Source: Streptomyces xanthophaeus (lineage in GTDB: Bacteria > Actinomycetota > Actinomycetes > Streptomycetales > Streptomycetaceae). Taken from it: a stretch of DNA of 64,000 nucleotides. Where the stretch lies: positions 3,100,001 through 3,164,000 of the forward strand of contig NZ_CP076543.1 of NCBI RefSeq assembly GCF_030440515.1, in the 5' to 3' direction. The notes beneath the pieces are model-generated. The model did not search any database and had not been told where the DNA came from. It saw nothing but the letters and a program-made list of their open reading frames with translations. This document shows, in pieces, positions 26,882 through 35,968 of this stretch; position 1 is the stretch's first letter, and each line of letters starts with the position of its first letter. The position numbers and the translations under genes were made by a program.

Positions 26882-27481
26882 TCACGCCGCGGGTGCGGCC
26901 CATCCGGGATCCCGCCCGAGGAAGGCCAGCAGGCGCGCCGCGGCGCCGTCGTCCGCGCCGGGCGCGAGGGCGAAGACCGGGCCGTAGGCGAAGCCGCGCA
27001 GGGGCTCGGCGAGGGCGTCGGCGGCCGGGCGCAGTGCGGCGGCCAAGGCGTCGGTCAGGCCCGGCGGGCGGCCCGTGGCGACGGCGATGTCCCAGGCGTG
27101 CACGGCGGCGTCGAGGGCGGCGGCGCCGACGGCCGTCGCGGCCGGTACGGAGAAGGGCGGCAGCGGCACGGCCACCTCGACGTCACCGGGGGCGACCCCG
27201 GCGAAGGCCTCGGCCGCGGCCGCGAGCGCAGGGTCCAGCAGGTCCGCCGGCGTGCCCGCCAGGGCACCGGAGGGCGCGAAGGGGTCCTCGGCGGGCCCGG
27301 GCCCGCCGGTCAGGCGGGCGGCGTAGGCCAGCTGGTCGCCCGCGGCGTGCTGGAGGACCTGGGTGACGTTCCACTGCGCGCAGGGGGTCGGTCGGTCCCA
27401 GCCGTCGGCGGGCACCCCCAGGACGGCCTCGCGCAGGGTCGCATGCGCCTGGTCGAGCAGTTCCCACTTGGTTGTCGTCAT
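26882..27481 (-). CDS. TIGR03086-family metal-binding protein (DinB/maleylpyruvate isomerase-like)
   Basis: 199 residues. WDRPTPCAQWNVTQVLQHAA holds the first His of the DinB-type metal site and AALDAAVHAWDIAVATGRP the second, exactly as in TIGR03086 proteins. The fold is the four-helix DinB/MDMPI bundle, usually linked to mycothiol-dependent chemistry in actinobacteria. The substrate is unknown. The gene begins ten bases from an inverted-repeat element, which now forms its upstream region. Confidence 0.85.
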   Translation of the reverse strand: MTTTKWELLDQAHATLREAVLGVPADGWDRPTPCAQWNVTQVLQHAAGDQLAYAARLTGGPGPAEDPFAPSGALAGTPADLLDPALAAAAEAFAGVAPGDVEVAVPLPPFSVPAATAVGAAALDAAVHAWDIAVATGRPPGLTDALAAALRPAADALAEPLRGFAYGPVFALAPGADDGAAARLLAFLGRDPGWAAPAA

Positions 27482-27490
27482 GGTCCGGAC

Positions 27491-27577
27491 CCTAGGGGGT
27501 GTCTTGTCGGTCAGGCCGGATCAGGGAGCGGTGCCGGGCGCCGCGAGCCCGGCCTGACCGGCGAGACACCCCCTAGG
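27491..27577. mobile_element. Short MITE-like inverted-repeat element (87 bp)
   Basis: The ends are 27-base inverted repeats starting CCTAGGGGGTGTCTTG (27491-27517 versus 27551-27577, 25 of 27 matching). The core is GGATCAGGGAGCGGTGCC plus a short spacer. The element at 57866-58033 has the same ends and the same inner sequence but a ~80-bp longer centre, so this copy looks internally deleted. There is no coding capacity. A further GGGGTGTCTC directly beyond the right end forms an extra palindrome (27563-27585). Confidence 0.65.
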
Positions 27578-27640
27578 GGTGTCTCGGGCGAGCCGTCGGC
27601 CGAATTTCGCCGGACCCGCGGCGCGCCGGGCCGTGCGGGC

Positions 27641-28333
27641 TCAGCCGCCCTGGCGCTTGCGCAGCTTGCGGGCCAGGTCCACCAGGCGGGCTCCGAGCTT
27701 GGGCCGCGCCTCGATGTTGCCCAGCAGGGCGAAGCCCCGCACGATCACCACCGGTGCCTGCGGGTCGCTCTCGCCGCGGCCCTCGCCGCGCACCTCGAAG
27801 TTGCCGAGGACCCCGCTGCCGTAGCCGCGCAGGGTGACGTTCTCCGGGACCAGGACCTCGACGTTGCCGAGGACACAGGTCACGTTGATCTCGGTGACCT
27901 GCTGTTCGAAGACCGCCTCGGTGAGGTCGATGTTGATGTCGCCCATGACCGAGATCGCGCGGGTGTGCGCGCCCGGCCGCCAGCGGCCCTTGCGGGCCGA
28001 GCTGCTGCAGACGGCCACTATGGTCTCGGCGGGGCCGCCGGGGGCGGTGGAGGGGGCCGCGTAGGCGGGCGAAGCATGGACGCCGCCGGGCGCGGGCAGG
28101 TCCCGTACGAGCACTTCCAGCTCGCCGACGGTCTTGACCGCGTAGAGCGTGTCCAGGCGGTCGGAATGCTCCTCGGCCGTCAGCCGGCCTTCGGCGACGG
28201 CGTCGCCGAGGATCTGCGCGATCCGGTCCCGGTCCGCGTCGGAGGCGCGCAGCCCGGCGGGGGCTTGCGTCGCGGAAGCGGGGGCGGGTGCGGGGGCGGC
28301 GGGGTGCTTTTCCAGGTCCACGACGCCCAGCAT
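27641..28333 (-). CDS. DUF1707 protein with LiaF-like C-terminal domain
   Basis: 230 residues. After an Ala/Pro-rich start, LRASDADRDRIAQILGDAVA and EGRLTAEEHSDRLDTLYAVK form the DUF1707 (SHOCT-like) domain. The C-terminal half (VMGDINIDLTEAVFEQQVTE, LGNVEVLVPENVTLRGYGSG, LLGNIEARP) is the beta-helical DUF2154/LiaF C-terminal domain of cell-wall stress proteins. No membrane helix is visible. Family members probably modulate envelope-stress signalling. No ribosome site is seen before the ATG; a TATCGT box ends 9 bases upstream, so the mRNA may be nearly leaderless. Confidence 0.85.
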   Translation of the reverse strand: MLGVVDLEKHPAAPAPAPASATQAPAGLRASDADRDRIAQILGDAVAEGRLTAEEHSDRLDTLYAVKTVGELEVLVRDLPAPGGVHASPAYAAPSTAPGGPAETIVAVCSSSARKGRWRPGAHTRAISVMGDINIDLTEAVFEQQVTEINVTCVLGNVEVLVPENVTLRGYGSGVLGNFEVRGEGRGESDPQAPVVIVRGFALLGNIEARPKLGARLVDLARKLRKRQGG

Positions 28334-28471
28334 AGCCAGACACGATAGATCGCGATACTGCTGAGTGAGCCTTACCTCACAGTCACGCCCCCGGGGAGAG
28401 GTCCTACGCTGGTTAACCGCGCTGCCAATTGGTCGCCAGCGCCGTCTGCCGAGTGAGGAATGACTGCCGTC

Positions 28472-30136
28472 ATGCCAGAGTTTGCGTACACCGACCTGCT
28501 GCCCCTGGGCGAGGACACCACCCCGTACCGGCTGGTGACCGCCGAGGGCGTGTCCACCTTCGAGGCGGACGGCCGTACGTTCCTCAAGGTGGAGCCGGAG
28601 GCGCTGCGCAAGCTCGCCGAAGAGGCCATCCACGACATCCAGCACTTCCTGCGCCCGGCGCACCTCGCGCAGCTGCGCCGCATCATCGACGACCCCGAGG
28701 CCTCCTCGAACGACAAGTTCGTGGCGCTGGACCTGCTGAAGAACGCGAACATCGCGGCGGCCGGCGTCCTGCCGATGTGCCAGGACACGGGCACGGCGAT
28801 CGTCATGGGCAAGCGCGGCCAGAACGTGCTGACGGAGGGCGGTGACGAGGCGGCCCTCTCCCGCGGCATCTACGACGCGTACACCCGCCTCAACCTGCGC
28901 TACTCGCAGATGGCGCCCCTCTCCATGTGGGAGGAGAAGAACACCGGCTCGAACCTGCCCGCGCAGATCGAGCTGTACGCGACCGACGGCGGCGCGTACA
29001 AGTTCCTCTTCATGGCCAAGGGCGGCGGCTCGGCCAACAAGTCCTTCCTCTACCAGGAGACCAAGGCGGTCCTCAACGAGGCCTCCATGATGAAGTTCCT
29101 GGAGGAGAAGATCCGCTCGCTCGGTACGGCGGCCTGCCCGCCCTACCACCTGGCGATCGTGGTCGGCGGCACCTCCGCCGAGCACGCGCTGAAGACCGCC
29201 AAGTACGCCTCGGCGCACTACCTGGACGAGCTGCCCCGCGAGGGCTCCCCGCTGGGCCACGGCTTCCGCGACGAAGCCCTGGAGCAGCAGGTCTTCGAGC
29301 TGACCCAGAAGATCGGCATCGGCGCGCAGTTCGGCGGCAAGTACTTCTGCCACGACGTCCGCGTCGTGCGTCTCCCCCGGCACGGCGCGTCCCTGCCCGT
29401 CGCCATCGCCGTGTCCTGCTCGGCGGACCGCCAGGCCACCGCGAAGATCACCGCCGAGGGCGTCTTCCTGGAGCAGCTGGAGACGGACCCGGCGCGCTTC
29501 CTGCCGGACACCACGGACGAGCACCTGAACGACTCGGCGGACGTCGTCAAGATCGACCTGAACCAGCCGATGGACGACATCCTGGCGACCCTGACCAAGC
29601 ACCCGGTGAAGACCCGCCTCTCCCTCACCGGCCCGCTGGTCGTGGCACGCGACATCGCGCACGCCAAGATCAAGGAGCTGCTGGACTCGGGCGCGCCGAT
29701 GCCGCAGTACCTGAAGGACCACCCGGTCTACTACGCGGGTCCCGCGAAGACCCCCGAGGGCTACGCGTCGGGTTCCTTCGGCCCGACCACGGCCGGCCGC
29801 ATGGACTCCTACGTCGAGCAGTTCCAGGCGGCGGGCGGCTCCAAGGTCATGCTGGCCAAGGGCAACCGCTCCCAGCAGGTGACGGACGCGTGCGGTGCGC
29901 ACGGCGGCTTCTACCTGGGCTCGATCGGCGGCCCGGCGGCGCGCCTCGCCCAGGACTGCATCAAGAAGGTCGAGGTCCTGGAGTACGAGGAGCTCGGCAT
30001 GGAGGCGGTCTGGAAGATCGAGGTCGAGGACTTCCCGGCCTTCATCGTGGTCGACGACAAGGGCAACGACTTCTTCCAGAACCCGGCCCCCGAGCCGACG
30101 TTCACCCACATCCCGGTGCGCGGCCCGGGTCTGTAG
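28472..30136 (+). CDS. Class I fumarate hydratase (4Fe-4S)
   Basis: 554 residues from the ATG at 28472 (an ATG four codons earlier is possible). Cluster and active-site segments include [28 protein letters not shown]-equivalent [20 protein letters not shown] and the C-terminal half with [15 protein letters not shown] and [20 protein letters not shown]. It hydrates fumarate to malate in the TCA cycle with an oxygen-sensitive cluster. A class II enzyme (fumC) is encoded ~4 kb downstream; having both is usual in Streptomyces. An 18-bp terminator follows. Confidence 0.95.
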   Translation: MPEFAYTDLLPLGEDTTPYRLVTAEGVSTFEADGRTFLKVEPEALRKLAEEAIHDIQHFLRPAHLAQLRRIIDDPEASSNDKFVALDLLKNANIAAAGVLPMCQDTGTAIVMGKRGQNVLTEGGDEAALSRGIYDAYTRLNLRYSQMAPLSMWEEKNTGSNLPAQIELYATDGGAYKFLFMAKGGGSANKSFLYQETKAVLNEASMMKFLEEKIRSLGTAACPPYHLAIVVGGTSAEHALKTAKYASAHYLDELPREGSPLGHGFRDEALEQQVFELTQKIGIGAQFGGKYFCHDVRVVRLPRHGASLPVAIAVSCSADRQATAKITAEGVFLEQLETDPARFLPDTTDEHLNDSADVVKIDLNQPMDDILATLTKHPVKTRLSLTGPLVVARDIAHAKIKELLDSGAPMPQYLKDHPVYYAGPAKTPEGYASGSFGPTTAGRMDSYVEQFQAAGGSKVMLAKGNRSQQVTDACGAHGGFYLGSIGGPAARLAQDCIKKVEVLEYEELGMEAVWKIEVEDFPAFIVVDDKGNDFFQNPAPEPTFTHIPVRGPGL

Positions 30137-30144
30137 CGCGACAG

Positions 30145-30184
30145 CCTGAGGGCCTCTCCCCCGTTCGGGGGAGAGGCCCTCAGG
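30145..30184 (+). terminator. Fumarase I terminator
   Basis: CCTGAGGGCCTCTCCCCC (30145-30162) pairs exactly with 30167-30184 around GTTC, an 18-bp stem starting 9 bases after the stop. Confidence 0.88.
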
Positions 30185-30274
30185 CATGTCCGCCCATCGG
30201 CAGATGGCAGGACGGCGGGCTCCCGGCGAGGCTGTTCCCGTGCCGAACGGCCCCACCTCCAACGGGAGTTCACG

Positions 30275-30901
30275 ATGAAGAACCGCAAGCGCGCGCTCGT
30301 CCTGGCCGCCACCGCCGCCGCCCTCGTGGCGACGCTGATCGGCGCCGCTCCGGCCCCGGCGGCCCCGGCGGCGCCGGCCGCGCCGACCGCGCCGAAGCTC
30401 GCCTCGGTGCACGGCGGCGGGACGGTGTCCTACCCCTACGTGCCGAAGGAGCACGACATCCGCTTCACCGTCGACGCCGACGCCGCCCCGTGGAGCAGGC
30501 CCTTCCCGGCCCCGGGCGGGGAACAGGGCATGCCGGTCGACGCGCGCGGCAAGGTGACCGTCTACCACGCCATGCCCGACGCGGGCTTCACCGGCGTCGC
30601 CGAGGCGGAGGTGGACTGCATGGTCACCGGCGGCAGGACGGCCACGATCACCGCGGTGGTCACGTCCTCGAACGTCGGCTGGGAGGGCAAGCGGATCGGG
30701 ATCAGCGTCCAGGACGGGGAGCGCGGCGGGCCCGACCGCGTGGGCTTCTCGTGGGGCATCGCCAACGTCGACGTGAAGGCCGACGGATCGGTGGCCGAGC
30801 CCCGGGTGGGCACGTGCATGGCCCCGGCCCCCTTCACCGAGGTCACCAAGGGCGGCTTCAAGGTCACCCCGGCGCCCCTGGCCCCGCGGCCGAAGCCGTA
30901 G
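30275..30901 (+). CDS. Secreted protein of unknown function
   Basis: 208 residues with GGGAG before the ATG. A clear Sec signal (MKNRKRALVLAATAAALVAT, then LIGAAPAPA) is followed by an Ala/Pro stretch and a ~160-residue domain of beta type, including VSYPYVPKEHDIRFTVDADA. Two Cys (AEVDCMV, VGTCMAP) could form a disulfide. I do not recognise the family. Its last 38 bases overlap the convergent gene at 30864. Confidence 0.75.
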   Translation: MKNRKRALVLAATAAALVATLIGAAPAPAAPAAPAAPTAPKLASVHGGGTVSYPYVPKEHDIRFTVDADAAPWSRPFPAPGGEQGMPVDARGKVTVYHAMPDAGFTGVAEAEVDCMVTGGRTATITAVVTSSNVGWEGKRIGISVQDGERGGPDRVGFSWGIANVDVKADGSVAEPRVGTCMAPAPFTEVTKGGFKVTPAPLAPRPKP

Positions 30902-31259
30902 CAACGGCGTCGGGATCCAACAGGTACCGGGCCTCGACGGGGGTGGCCCGGTACCCCGTCTTCCGCGCGGCAGCCACCTCGGCGATGCTCAGCCCGTACA
31001 CCTGGCGCAGCAGCGCGATCGGCACCCCGCCGGGCCCGCCGACCGGCAGGTGAACCGTTCCCTCCCGGGCCACGATGCGCTCCCGGACCCGCGGCGGCGG
31101 TACGCCCCGGCCGTCGTCGCAGACGTGGACCTCGTACCGCGTACAGTGCTCGAACCCCGCCCAGTGCAGCTCGCCGTCCCGGATGAACTGCCAGTCCTCC
31201 TGGACGCAGTCCTCGCACGGCTCGCAGTGCGAGGTCAGGTACATCTGCTGTTCGGCCAT
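30864..31259 (-). CDS. Cys-rich hypothetical protein
   Basis: 131 residues. The N-terminus has SHCEPCEDCVQEDWQF, a cluster of three Cys with CxxC spacing, then HCTRYEVHVCDDG, which gives further Cys/His ligands, so zinc binding is plausible. The C-terminal half (LPVGGPGGVPIALLRQVYGL ... AAARKTGYRATPVEARYLL) is helical. No named family is recognised. The 3' end overlaps the secreted-protein gene by 38 bases, suggesting antisense constraint. Confidence 0.65.
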   Translation of the reverse strand: MAEQQMYLTSHCEPCEDCVQEDWQFIRDGELHWAGFEHCTRYEVHVCDDGRGVPPPRVRERIVAREGTVHLPVGGPGGVPIALLRQVYGLSIAEVAAARKTGYRATPVEARYLLDPDAVATASAAGPGAPG

Positions 31260-31312
31260 CCGGGCAGGATGCGATACCGGGGCGTCCCACGCCTGCGGAT
31301 AACGTCTGGGGC

Positions 31313-32080
31313 ATGACGCAGATGTATCTCCGCACCGACCGTGCCGTCCGCGTGGTCGCTCACCGCGGGGCCTCCCACGAGCACCCCGAGCACACGCTCG
31401 CCGCGTACCGGCAGGCCATCGCCGACGGGGCCGACGCGCTGGAGTGCGATGTGCGGCTCACCGCGGACCGGCAGCTGGTGTGCGTGCACGACCGGCGCGT
31501 CGAGCGGACCTCCGACGGCCGGGGCGTCGTCTCCGAGATGACGTACGAGGAGCTGCGCGCGCTCGACTTCGGCGGGTGGAAGGGCGAGGAGCACCGCGGG
31601 GCCCGGGTGCTGCTCTTCGAGGACCTGCTCCGGGAGGCGCTGGCCGCGCCCCGGCCGGTCGGGCTCGCCGTCGAGACCAAGCACCCGACCCGGGCCGGAG
31701 GCCGGCTGGAGACCGAGCTGGTGCGGATGCTCCGGGAGTACGGGCTGGCCGACGGCGCAGCCGGGCTGGTCGAGGTGATGAGCTTCTCGCGGAACGCCCT
31801 GACCCGCCTGCACCGGCTCGTGCCCGGCCTGCCGGCCGTCTACCTGATGGAGCGGCGGCTGCGCCCGGTGCGCCCGCCCTACGCGACCCACGCGGGCCCG
31901 GGCATCGACCTCGTACGCCGGGACCCGGGGCTGGTGGCCCGGCTGAAGGCGAAGGGGCTGTCGGTGCGGGTGTGGACGGTGGACGAGCCGCAGGACGTGG
32001 AGCTGTGCCTGCGGCTCGGCGTGGACACGATCATCACCAACCGGCCCCGGGAGGTACGGGAGCAGCTGGAGGGCCGCTGA
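31313..32080 (+). CDS. Glycerophosphodiester phosphodiesterase
   Basis: 255 residues of TIM-barrel type. VVAHRGASHEHPEHTLAAY carries H17/R18. ALECDVRLTADRQLVCVHD carries E44/D46 and H59, the metal and acid-base set of GDPD enzymes. RVWTVDEPQDVELCLRLGVD and IITNRPREV close the barrel. It releases glycerol-3-phosphate and an alcohol from phospholipid headgroups. No signal peptide is seen, so the enzyme is probably cytoplasmic. Confidence 0.93.
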   Translation: MTQMYLRTDRAVRVVAHRGASHEHPEHTLAAYRQAIADGADALECDVRLTADRQLVCVHDRRVERTSDGRGVVSEMTYEELRALDFGGWKGEEHRGARVLLFEDLLREALAAPRPVGLAVETKHPTRAGGRLETELVRMLREYGLADGAAGLVEVMSFSRNALTRLHRLVPGLPAVYLMERRLRPVRPPYATHAGPGIDLVRRDPGLVARLKAKGLSVRVWTVDEPQDVELCLRLGVDTIITNRPREVREQLEGR

Positions 32081-32104
32081 CGCGCGGCCCGGCGGCGGGT
32101 CCGG

Positions 32105-32602
32105 TCAGGCCCGCTGCCCCGCGGTGCGCGAGGACCTCGGCGAGGAGCCTGCACGCACGGCGCCCACGCCGCACACGGCGACTCCGGCCAGTGCGAGCAC
32201 GAGCAGGGGGTTGGTCCAGCCCGGGACGAGCTCGACGCTGGTGCCGTCGGGGAACGCGCACACCTTCGACTGGGGGAAGTACCGCGAGGTGATCTTTATG
32301 TCGTTGTCGGGGGTCCGGTAGGACTGGGGGCCGAACTGTTCGGCGCGTTCCGCGAGGCAGGGCCGCGTGGGGCGGGAGTCGATGCCGCCCAGGCCGCCCA
32401 GGGCGAACGCGAGGACGGCGACGCACAGGCAGGCGGCGGCCCGTTCCACCCAGCGGCCGACGGCTCCGCGGCTCATGTCCGGCCTCCGGGTCGCCAGCAG
32501 GTGCACCACTTTGGCGAGGAGGAAGGCCCCGGCCGGGAGGGCCAGGAGGAGGGCTGCGGCTGCTACGAGGATCGGACTCACCCTTACGTGGAAACGAGGC
32601 AT
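32105..32602 (-). CDS. Small membrane protein, DUF3592-like layout
   Basis: 165 residues from the ATG at 32600-32602. Hydrophobic helices are at ~9-33, ~54-69 and ~125-142. An extracytoplasmic loop contains CLAERAEQFG and SRYFPQSKVCAFPDGTSVEL, with two Cys likely in a disulfide. The layout, two helices around a soluble loop, resembles DUF3592-type proteins, but I cannot confirm the family. The start region lacks a strong ribosome site. A later GTG (VRVSPILV) is possible. Confidence 0.65.
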   Translation of the reverse strand: MPRFHVRVSPILVAAAALLLALPAGAFLLAKVVHLLATRRPDMSRGAVGRWVERAAACLCVAVLAFALGGLGGIDSRPTRPCLAERAEQFGPQSYRTPDNDIKITSRYFPQSKVCAFPDGTSVELVPGWTNPLLVLALAGVAVCGVGAVRAGSSPRSSRTAGQRA

Positions 32603-32762
32603 CAGGCCGGCGCCCGCCGGAGGGCGGGGGGCACGGTCACCCTGCCACAACACCCCCTCCGAGCAGCGGACATGCGTTCGCCGAACACGAGAACGCCCCG
32701 CAGGGAATCGGGTCCGGCATCGGGTCCGGCATCGGTCCGGAATCCGGCCCGGCATGGAAACA

Positions 32763-32786
32763 CCCGGCCGGGGTGCGCCGGCCGGG
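32763..32786 (-). terminator. Hairpin after the SGNH-ricin gene
   Basis: CCCGGCCGG (32763-32771) pairs exactly with CCGGCCGGG (32778-32786), loop of six, 27 bases beyond the stop of the minus-strand lipase-like gene. Confidence 0.6.
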
Positions 32787-32813
32787 CGTGGGGGGTCTGC
32801 GGGTGCGGGGCGG

Positions 32814-34343
32814 TTACACGAAGCGCTGGCTGGCGGACCCGTTGCAGGTCTGCAGGCGCAGCGGCTCGTGGGCGGCGGCCACCGTCAGGCACATGCCCGG
32901 GGCGGCGGCGGGGCGGAAGGTGGCGCCGTCGCGGACGAACTGCTGGTTCGCGCCGCCGTGGCAGTTCCAGATGATCAGGCCGGTGCCGGAGCCGTAGTTG
33001 GCACCGGGCGCGTCGAGGCAGCGGTCCTGGGTCAGTTCGATGTGGACGGACCTGCGGACGCCGTCGTACCACCAGCCCTGGTTGCGGCCGCCGTGGCAGT
33101 CCCATCCGACGATCTTGGTCTCGTTCGCGCTGGAGCCGCCGAAGGAGTCGAGGCAGTTGCCGGTCGCCTCGTTCTTCAGGGCCTTGAACTTGTCGTCCCA
33201 GGCGCCGGCCTGCAGGACGGGGGTCCCGGTGCTCGCGGGGTCGGCGCAGGAGGCCTCGCGCAGGCCCGAGTTGTAGAGCTGGGTCAGGCACGACGCGAAG
33301 GCGCCGTGGCCGCGGTAGTTGGGGTGGAAGGACTGGCGGGCGGTGTTCTCGTCCCACGGGAAGTGGTCCCCGAGGTCCAGGTAGAGGCCGCGCGCCCAGG
33401 TGTCCTCCATGCAGACCTCGTGGCCGTGGAAGAGCCGCGAGTTGTCGAGGTAGACCGCGCCGGAGGCGAGGGCCGCCGCGCGCATGCCCTTCTCGAAGGC
33501 GGGCACCGCGTAGTTGCGGCCCCAGGCGGCGTCGGAGTCGTAGCCGGCGCAGCCGCCGGGAAGCTTTCCGGGGAAGTTCGGGTTGTCGTAGAAGTCGGGC
33601 CCGATGGGGCTGGGGTAGCCCATCACGACGAGCTTGTAGTCGGAGTCGGCGTAGCCGGCGTCGCGCATGACGGTCCTGAGGTCCGCGACCGTGGCTTCCA
33701 CCTTGGGCTTCAGGCCGTCGACGCGTGCCTGCCAGCCGGGCCCGTACTTGGGCTCGCAGGTGCCCTGGCTGAGCACCCAGCGGGTCACGCAGTCCGTCAT
33801 GACCGGGCCGAACTGGAGGTCGTCGTTGGCCCCTGCGACCAGCAGGACCATCTTGATCTTCGTGTTGCGCGCCTTGATGGCCAGGTTGTCGCTCTGCACC
33901 AGCTCGTCGGCGTACTGCTTGGCGCCGCCGATCCTGATGTTGCCGGTGTAGCCGCCGGAGCAGGCGACGTTGAAGGTCAGGTCGGCCGGAATGCCGGTGC
34001 GGTGGATCGCCGAGTCCGGCGAGCGGTGGCACTGGTTGTTCGGCGTGTTGGTCGCGGGGTCGTAGTTGCCGACGCCTTCGCCCGAAATCTCGCTGTCGCC
34101 CAGCGATATCAGGCCGGTTTTGCGCTCGTTCGGCGGACGTACGGCAGGATCACCGTAGATCTTGGTGGCCTCCGCGGCCCGGATGGCCTCCAGCTCGGGA
34201 GACAGCGGCACGGCGACGGCCCCGGAGGCGGGCGCCGCCTGGGCCATGGGGGTGATGGCGGTGACACCCCCCAGGGCGGCCGCGATCGCCGCGACGGCGG
34301 CGAAGGTAGATCTGAGCATGGGTCTCGTACGGGCACGTGCCAT
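32814..34343 (-). CDS. Secreted SGNH hydrolase with C-terminal ricin-type lectin domain
   Basis: 509 residues, ATG with GGGGAGG nine bases upstream. A signal peptide (MARARTRPMLRSTFAAVAAI, cleavage near AQA-AP) starts it. SGNH blocks are ISLGDSEISGEGV (Ser ~81), NVACSGGYTG (Gly), VAGANDDLQFG (Asn ~172) and RQSFHPNYRGHGAF (His ~336). Residues ~370-509 form a ricin-B beta-trefoil with repeated CLD and QGWW/QFV elements (GNCLDSFGG, DRCLDAPGANYG, GMCLTV), which binds carbohydrate. The predicted role is an extracellular esterase or lipase targeted to glycan. It is divergent from fumC with a palindrome in between. Confidence 0.9.
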   Translation of the reverse strand: MARARTRPMLRSTFAAVAAIAAALGGVTAITPMAQAAPASGAVAVPLSPELEAIRAAEATKIYGDPAVRPPNERKTGLISLGDSEISGEGVGNYDPATNTPNNQCHRSPDSAIHRTGIPADLTFNVACSGGYTGNIRIGGAKQYADELVQSDNLAIKARNTKIKMVLLVAGANDDLQFGPVMTDCVTRWVLSQGTCEPKYGPGWQARVDGLKPKVEATVADLRTVMRDAGYADSDYKLVVMGYPSPIGPDFYDNPNFPGKLPGGCAGYDSDAAWGRNYAVPAFEKGMRAAALASGAVYLDNSRLFHGHEVCMEDTWARGLYLDLGDHFPWDENTARQSFHPNYRGHGAFASCLTQLYNSGLREASCADPASTGTPVLQAGAWDDKFKALKNEATGNCLDSFGGSSANETKIVGWDCHGGRNQGWWYDGVRRSVHIELTQDRCLDAPGANYGSGTGLIIWNCHGGANQQFVRDGATFRPAAAPGMCLTVAAAHEPLRLQTCNGSASQRFV

Positions 34344-34381
34344 GGAACGCCTCCCCGGAAGTGGGTGTTACCCCCGGTATT

Positions 34382-34393
34382 TACTGGCCGGTA
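34382..34393. promoter_or_regulatory. Palindrome between the SGNH hydrolase gene and fumC
   Basis: TACTGGCCGGTA is a 12-bp palindrome with one mismatch, in the 109-base divergent region. It resembles operators of TetR-family regulators of lipid metabolism (TACYGG-CCRGTA type). Binding is inferred only. Confidence 0.35.
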
Positions 34394-34452
34394 GGTGAGT
34401 TGGGAACACTTCGAACAAGACAATTGCTCAACTTTTTGAGGAGGCCACAGAA

Positions 34453-35856
34453 ATGACGGATGACCAGCAGGCCGATGCGTTCCGGATCGAGCACGACTCC
34501 ATGGGCGACGTACGGGTGCCCCGGCACGCCAAATGGCGTGCCCAGACCCAGCGCGCGGTCGAGAACTTCCCCATCTCCGGGCAGCGGTTGGAGCGCGCCC
34601 ACATCGAGGCGCTCGCCCGGATCAAGGCCGCCGCCGCCGTGGTGAACGCGAAGCTCGGCGTGGTGGACCAGGACGTCGCCGACGCGATCCGCGCCGCCGC
34701 CGCCGAGGTCGCGGACGGCCGCTGGGACGACCACTTCCCCGTGGACGTCTTCCAGACCGGCTCCGGCACCTCGTCCAACATGAACACCAACGAGGTGATC
34801 GCCACCCTCGCCACCGAGCGCCTGGGCCGCGAGGTCCACCCCAACGACCACGTCAACGCCTCGCAGAGCTCCAACGACGTGTTCCCGTCGTCCATGCACA
34901 TCGCCGCCACCGCCGCCGTCACCGGCGAGCTGATCCCGGCGCTGGAACACCTGGCGGCCGCGCTGGAGCGCAAGGCCGCCGAGTTCGCGCAGGTCGTCAA
35001 GGCCGGGCGGACCCACCTGATGGACGCCACCCCGGTCACTCTCGGCCAGGAGTTCGGCGGGTACGCCGTCCAGATCCGCTACGGCGTCGAGCGGCTGCGG
35101 GCGGCCCTGCCGCGGCTGGCCGAGCTGCCGCTGGGCGGCACCGCCGTGGGCACCGGGATCAACACCCCGCCCGGGTTCTCCGCCGCGGTGATCGCCGAGG
35201 TCGCCGCCACGACCGGGCTGCCGCTGACCGAGGCCCGCGACCACTTCGAGGCGCAGGGGGCCCGGGACGCCCTCGTGGAGACCTCCGGAATGCTCCGTAC
35301 GATCGCCGTCTCCCTCACCAAAATCTCCAACGACCTTCGCTGGATGGCTTCCGGACCGCGCACCGGTTTGGCCGAAATCAATCTCCCGGATCTCCAGCCG
35401 GGCTCCTCGATCATGCCCGGGAAGGTCAATCCGGTGGTCCCGGAGGCCGTCCTGATGGTCGCCGCACAGGTCATGGGGAACGACGCGGCCGTCGCCGTGG
35501 CGGGCGCGGCCGGCAATTTCGAGCTCAACGTGATGCTCCCGGTGATGGCCAGGAACCTCCTCGAATCGATCCGGCTGCTCGGCAACGTGAGCCGCCTGCT
35601 GGCCGACCGCACGATCGACGGAATCACCGCCAACGAGGCCCGGGCCAGGGAGTACGCCGAGTCCTCGCCCTCCGTCGTCACCCCGCTCAACCGCTACATC
35701 GGCTACGAGGAGGCCGCCAAGGTCGCCAAGAGGTCCCTCGCCGAGCGCAAGACGATCAGGGAGGTGGTCCTGGAGTCCGGTTACGTGGAGCGCGGCGCCC
35801 TCACCCTGGAGCAGCTCGACGAGGCCCTCGACGTGCTGCGCATGACCCGCCCCTGA
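34453..35856 (+). CDS. fumC: Class II fumarate hydratase
   Basis: 467 residues; GAGGAGG lies eight bases upstream of the ATG. Superfamily signatures are [55 protein letters not shown] and the flexible loop [12 protein letters not shown] (~316), which carries the catalytic Ser. It is the iron-free, oxygen-stable fumarase of the TCA cycle and may replace the class I enzyme under oxidative stress. A small hairpin follows. Confidence 0.96.
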   Translation: MTDDQQADAFRIEHDSMGDVRVPRHAKWRAQTQRAVENFPISGQRLERAHIEALARIKAAAAVVNAKLGVVDQDVADAIRAAAAEVADGRWDDHFPVDVFQTGSGTSSNMNTNEVIATLATERLGREVHPNDHVNASQSSNDVFPSSMHIAATAAVTGELIPALEHLAAALERKAAEFAQVVKAGRTHLMDATPVTLGQEFGGYAVQIRYGVERLRAALPRLAELPLGGTAVGTGINTPPGFSAAVIAEVAATTGLPLTEARDHFEAQGARDALVETSGMLRTIAVSLTKISNDLRWMASGPRTGLAEINLPDLQPGSSIMPGKVNPVVPEAVLMVAAQVMGNDAAVAVAGAAGNFELNVMLPVMARNLLESIRLLGNVSRLLADRTIDGITANEARAREYAESSPSVVTPLNRYIGYEEAAKVAKRSLAERKTIREVVLESGYVERGALTLEQLDEALDVLRMTRP

Positions 35857-35865
35857 CCCGTCCGG

Positions 35866-35888
35866 CCGGCCCCGCGGGCGGGGGCCGG
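35866..35888 (+). terminator. fumC terminator
   Basis: CCGGCCCC (35866-35873) pairs with GGGGCCGG (35881-35888) over a seven-base loop, ten bases past the stop. Confidence 0.6.
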
Positions 35889-35968
35889 ATCCGGTCGATT
35901 CTCATCGCCGAACCCCCCGGTGACCTGCGCCGCAGCGGGCCCGGGGACCCCCGCCCTAAGATCTGCGC

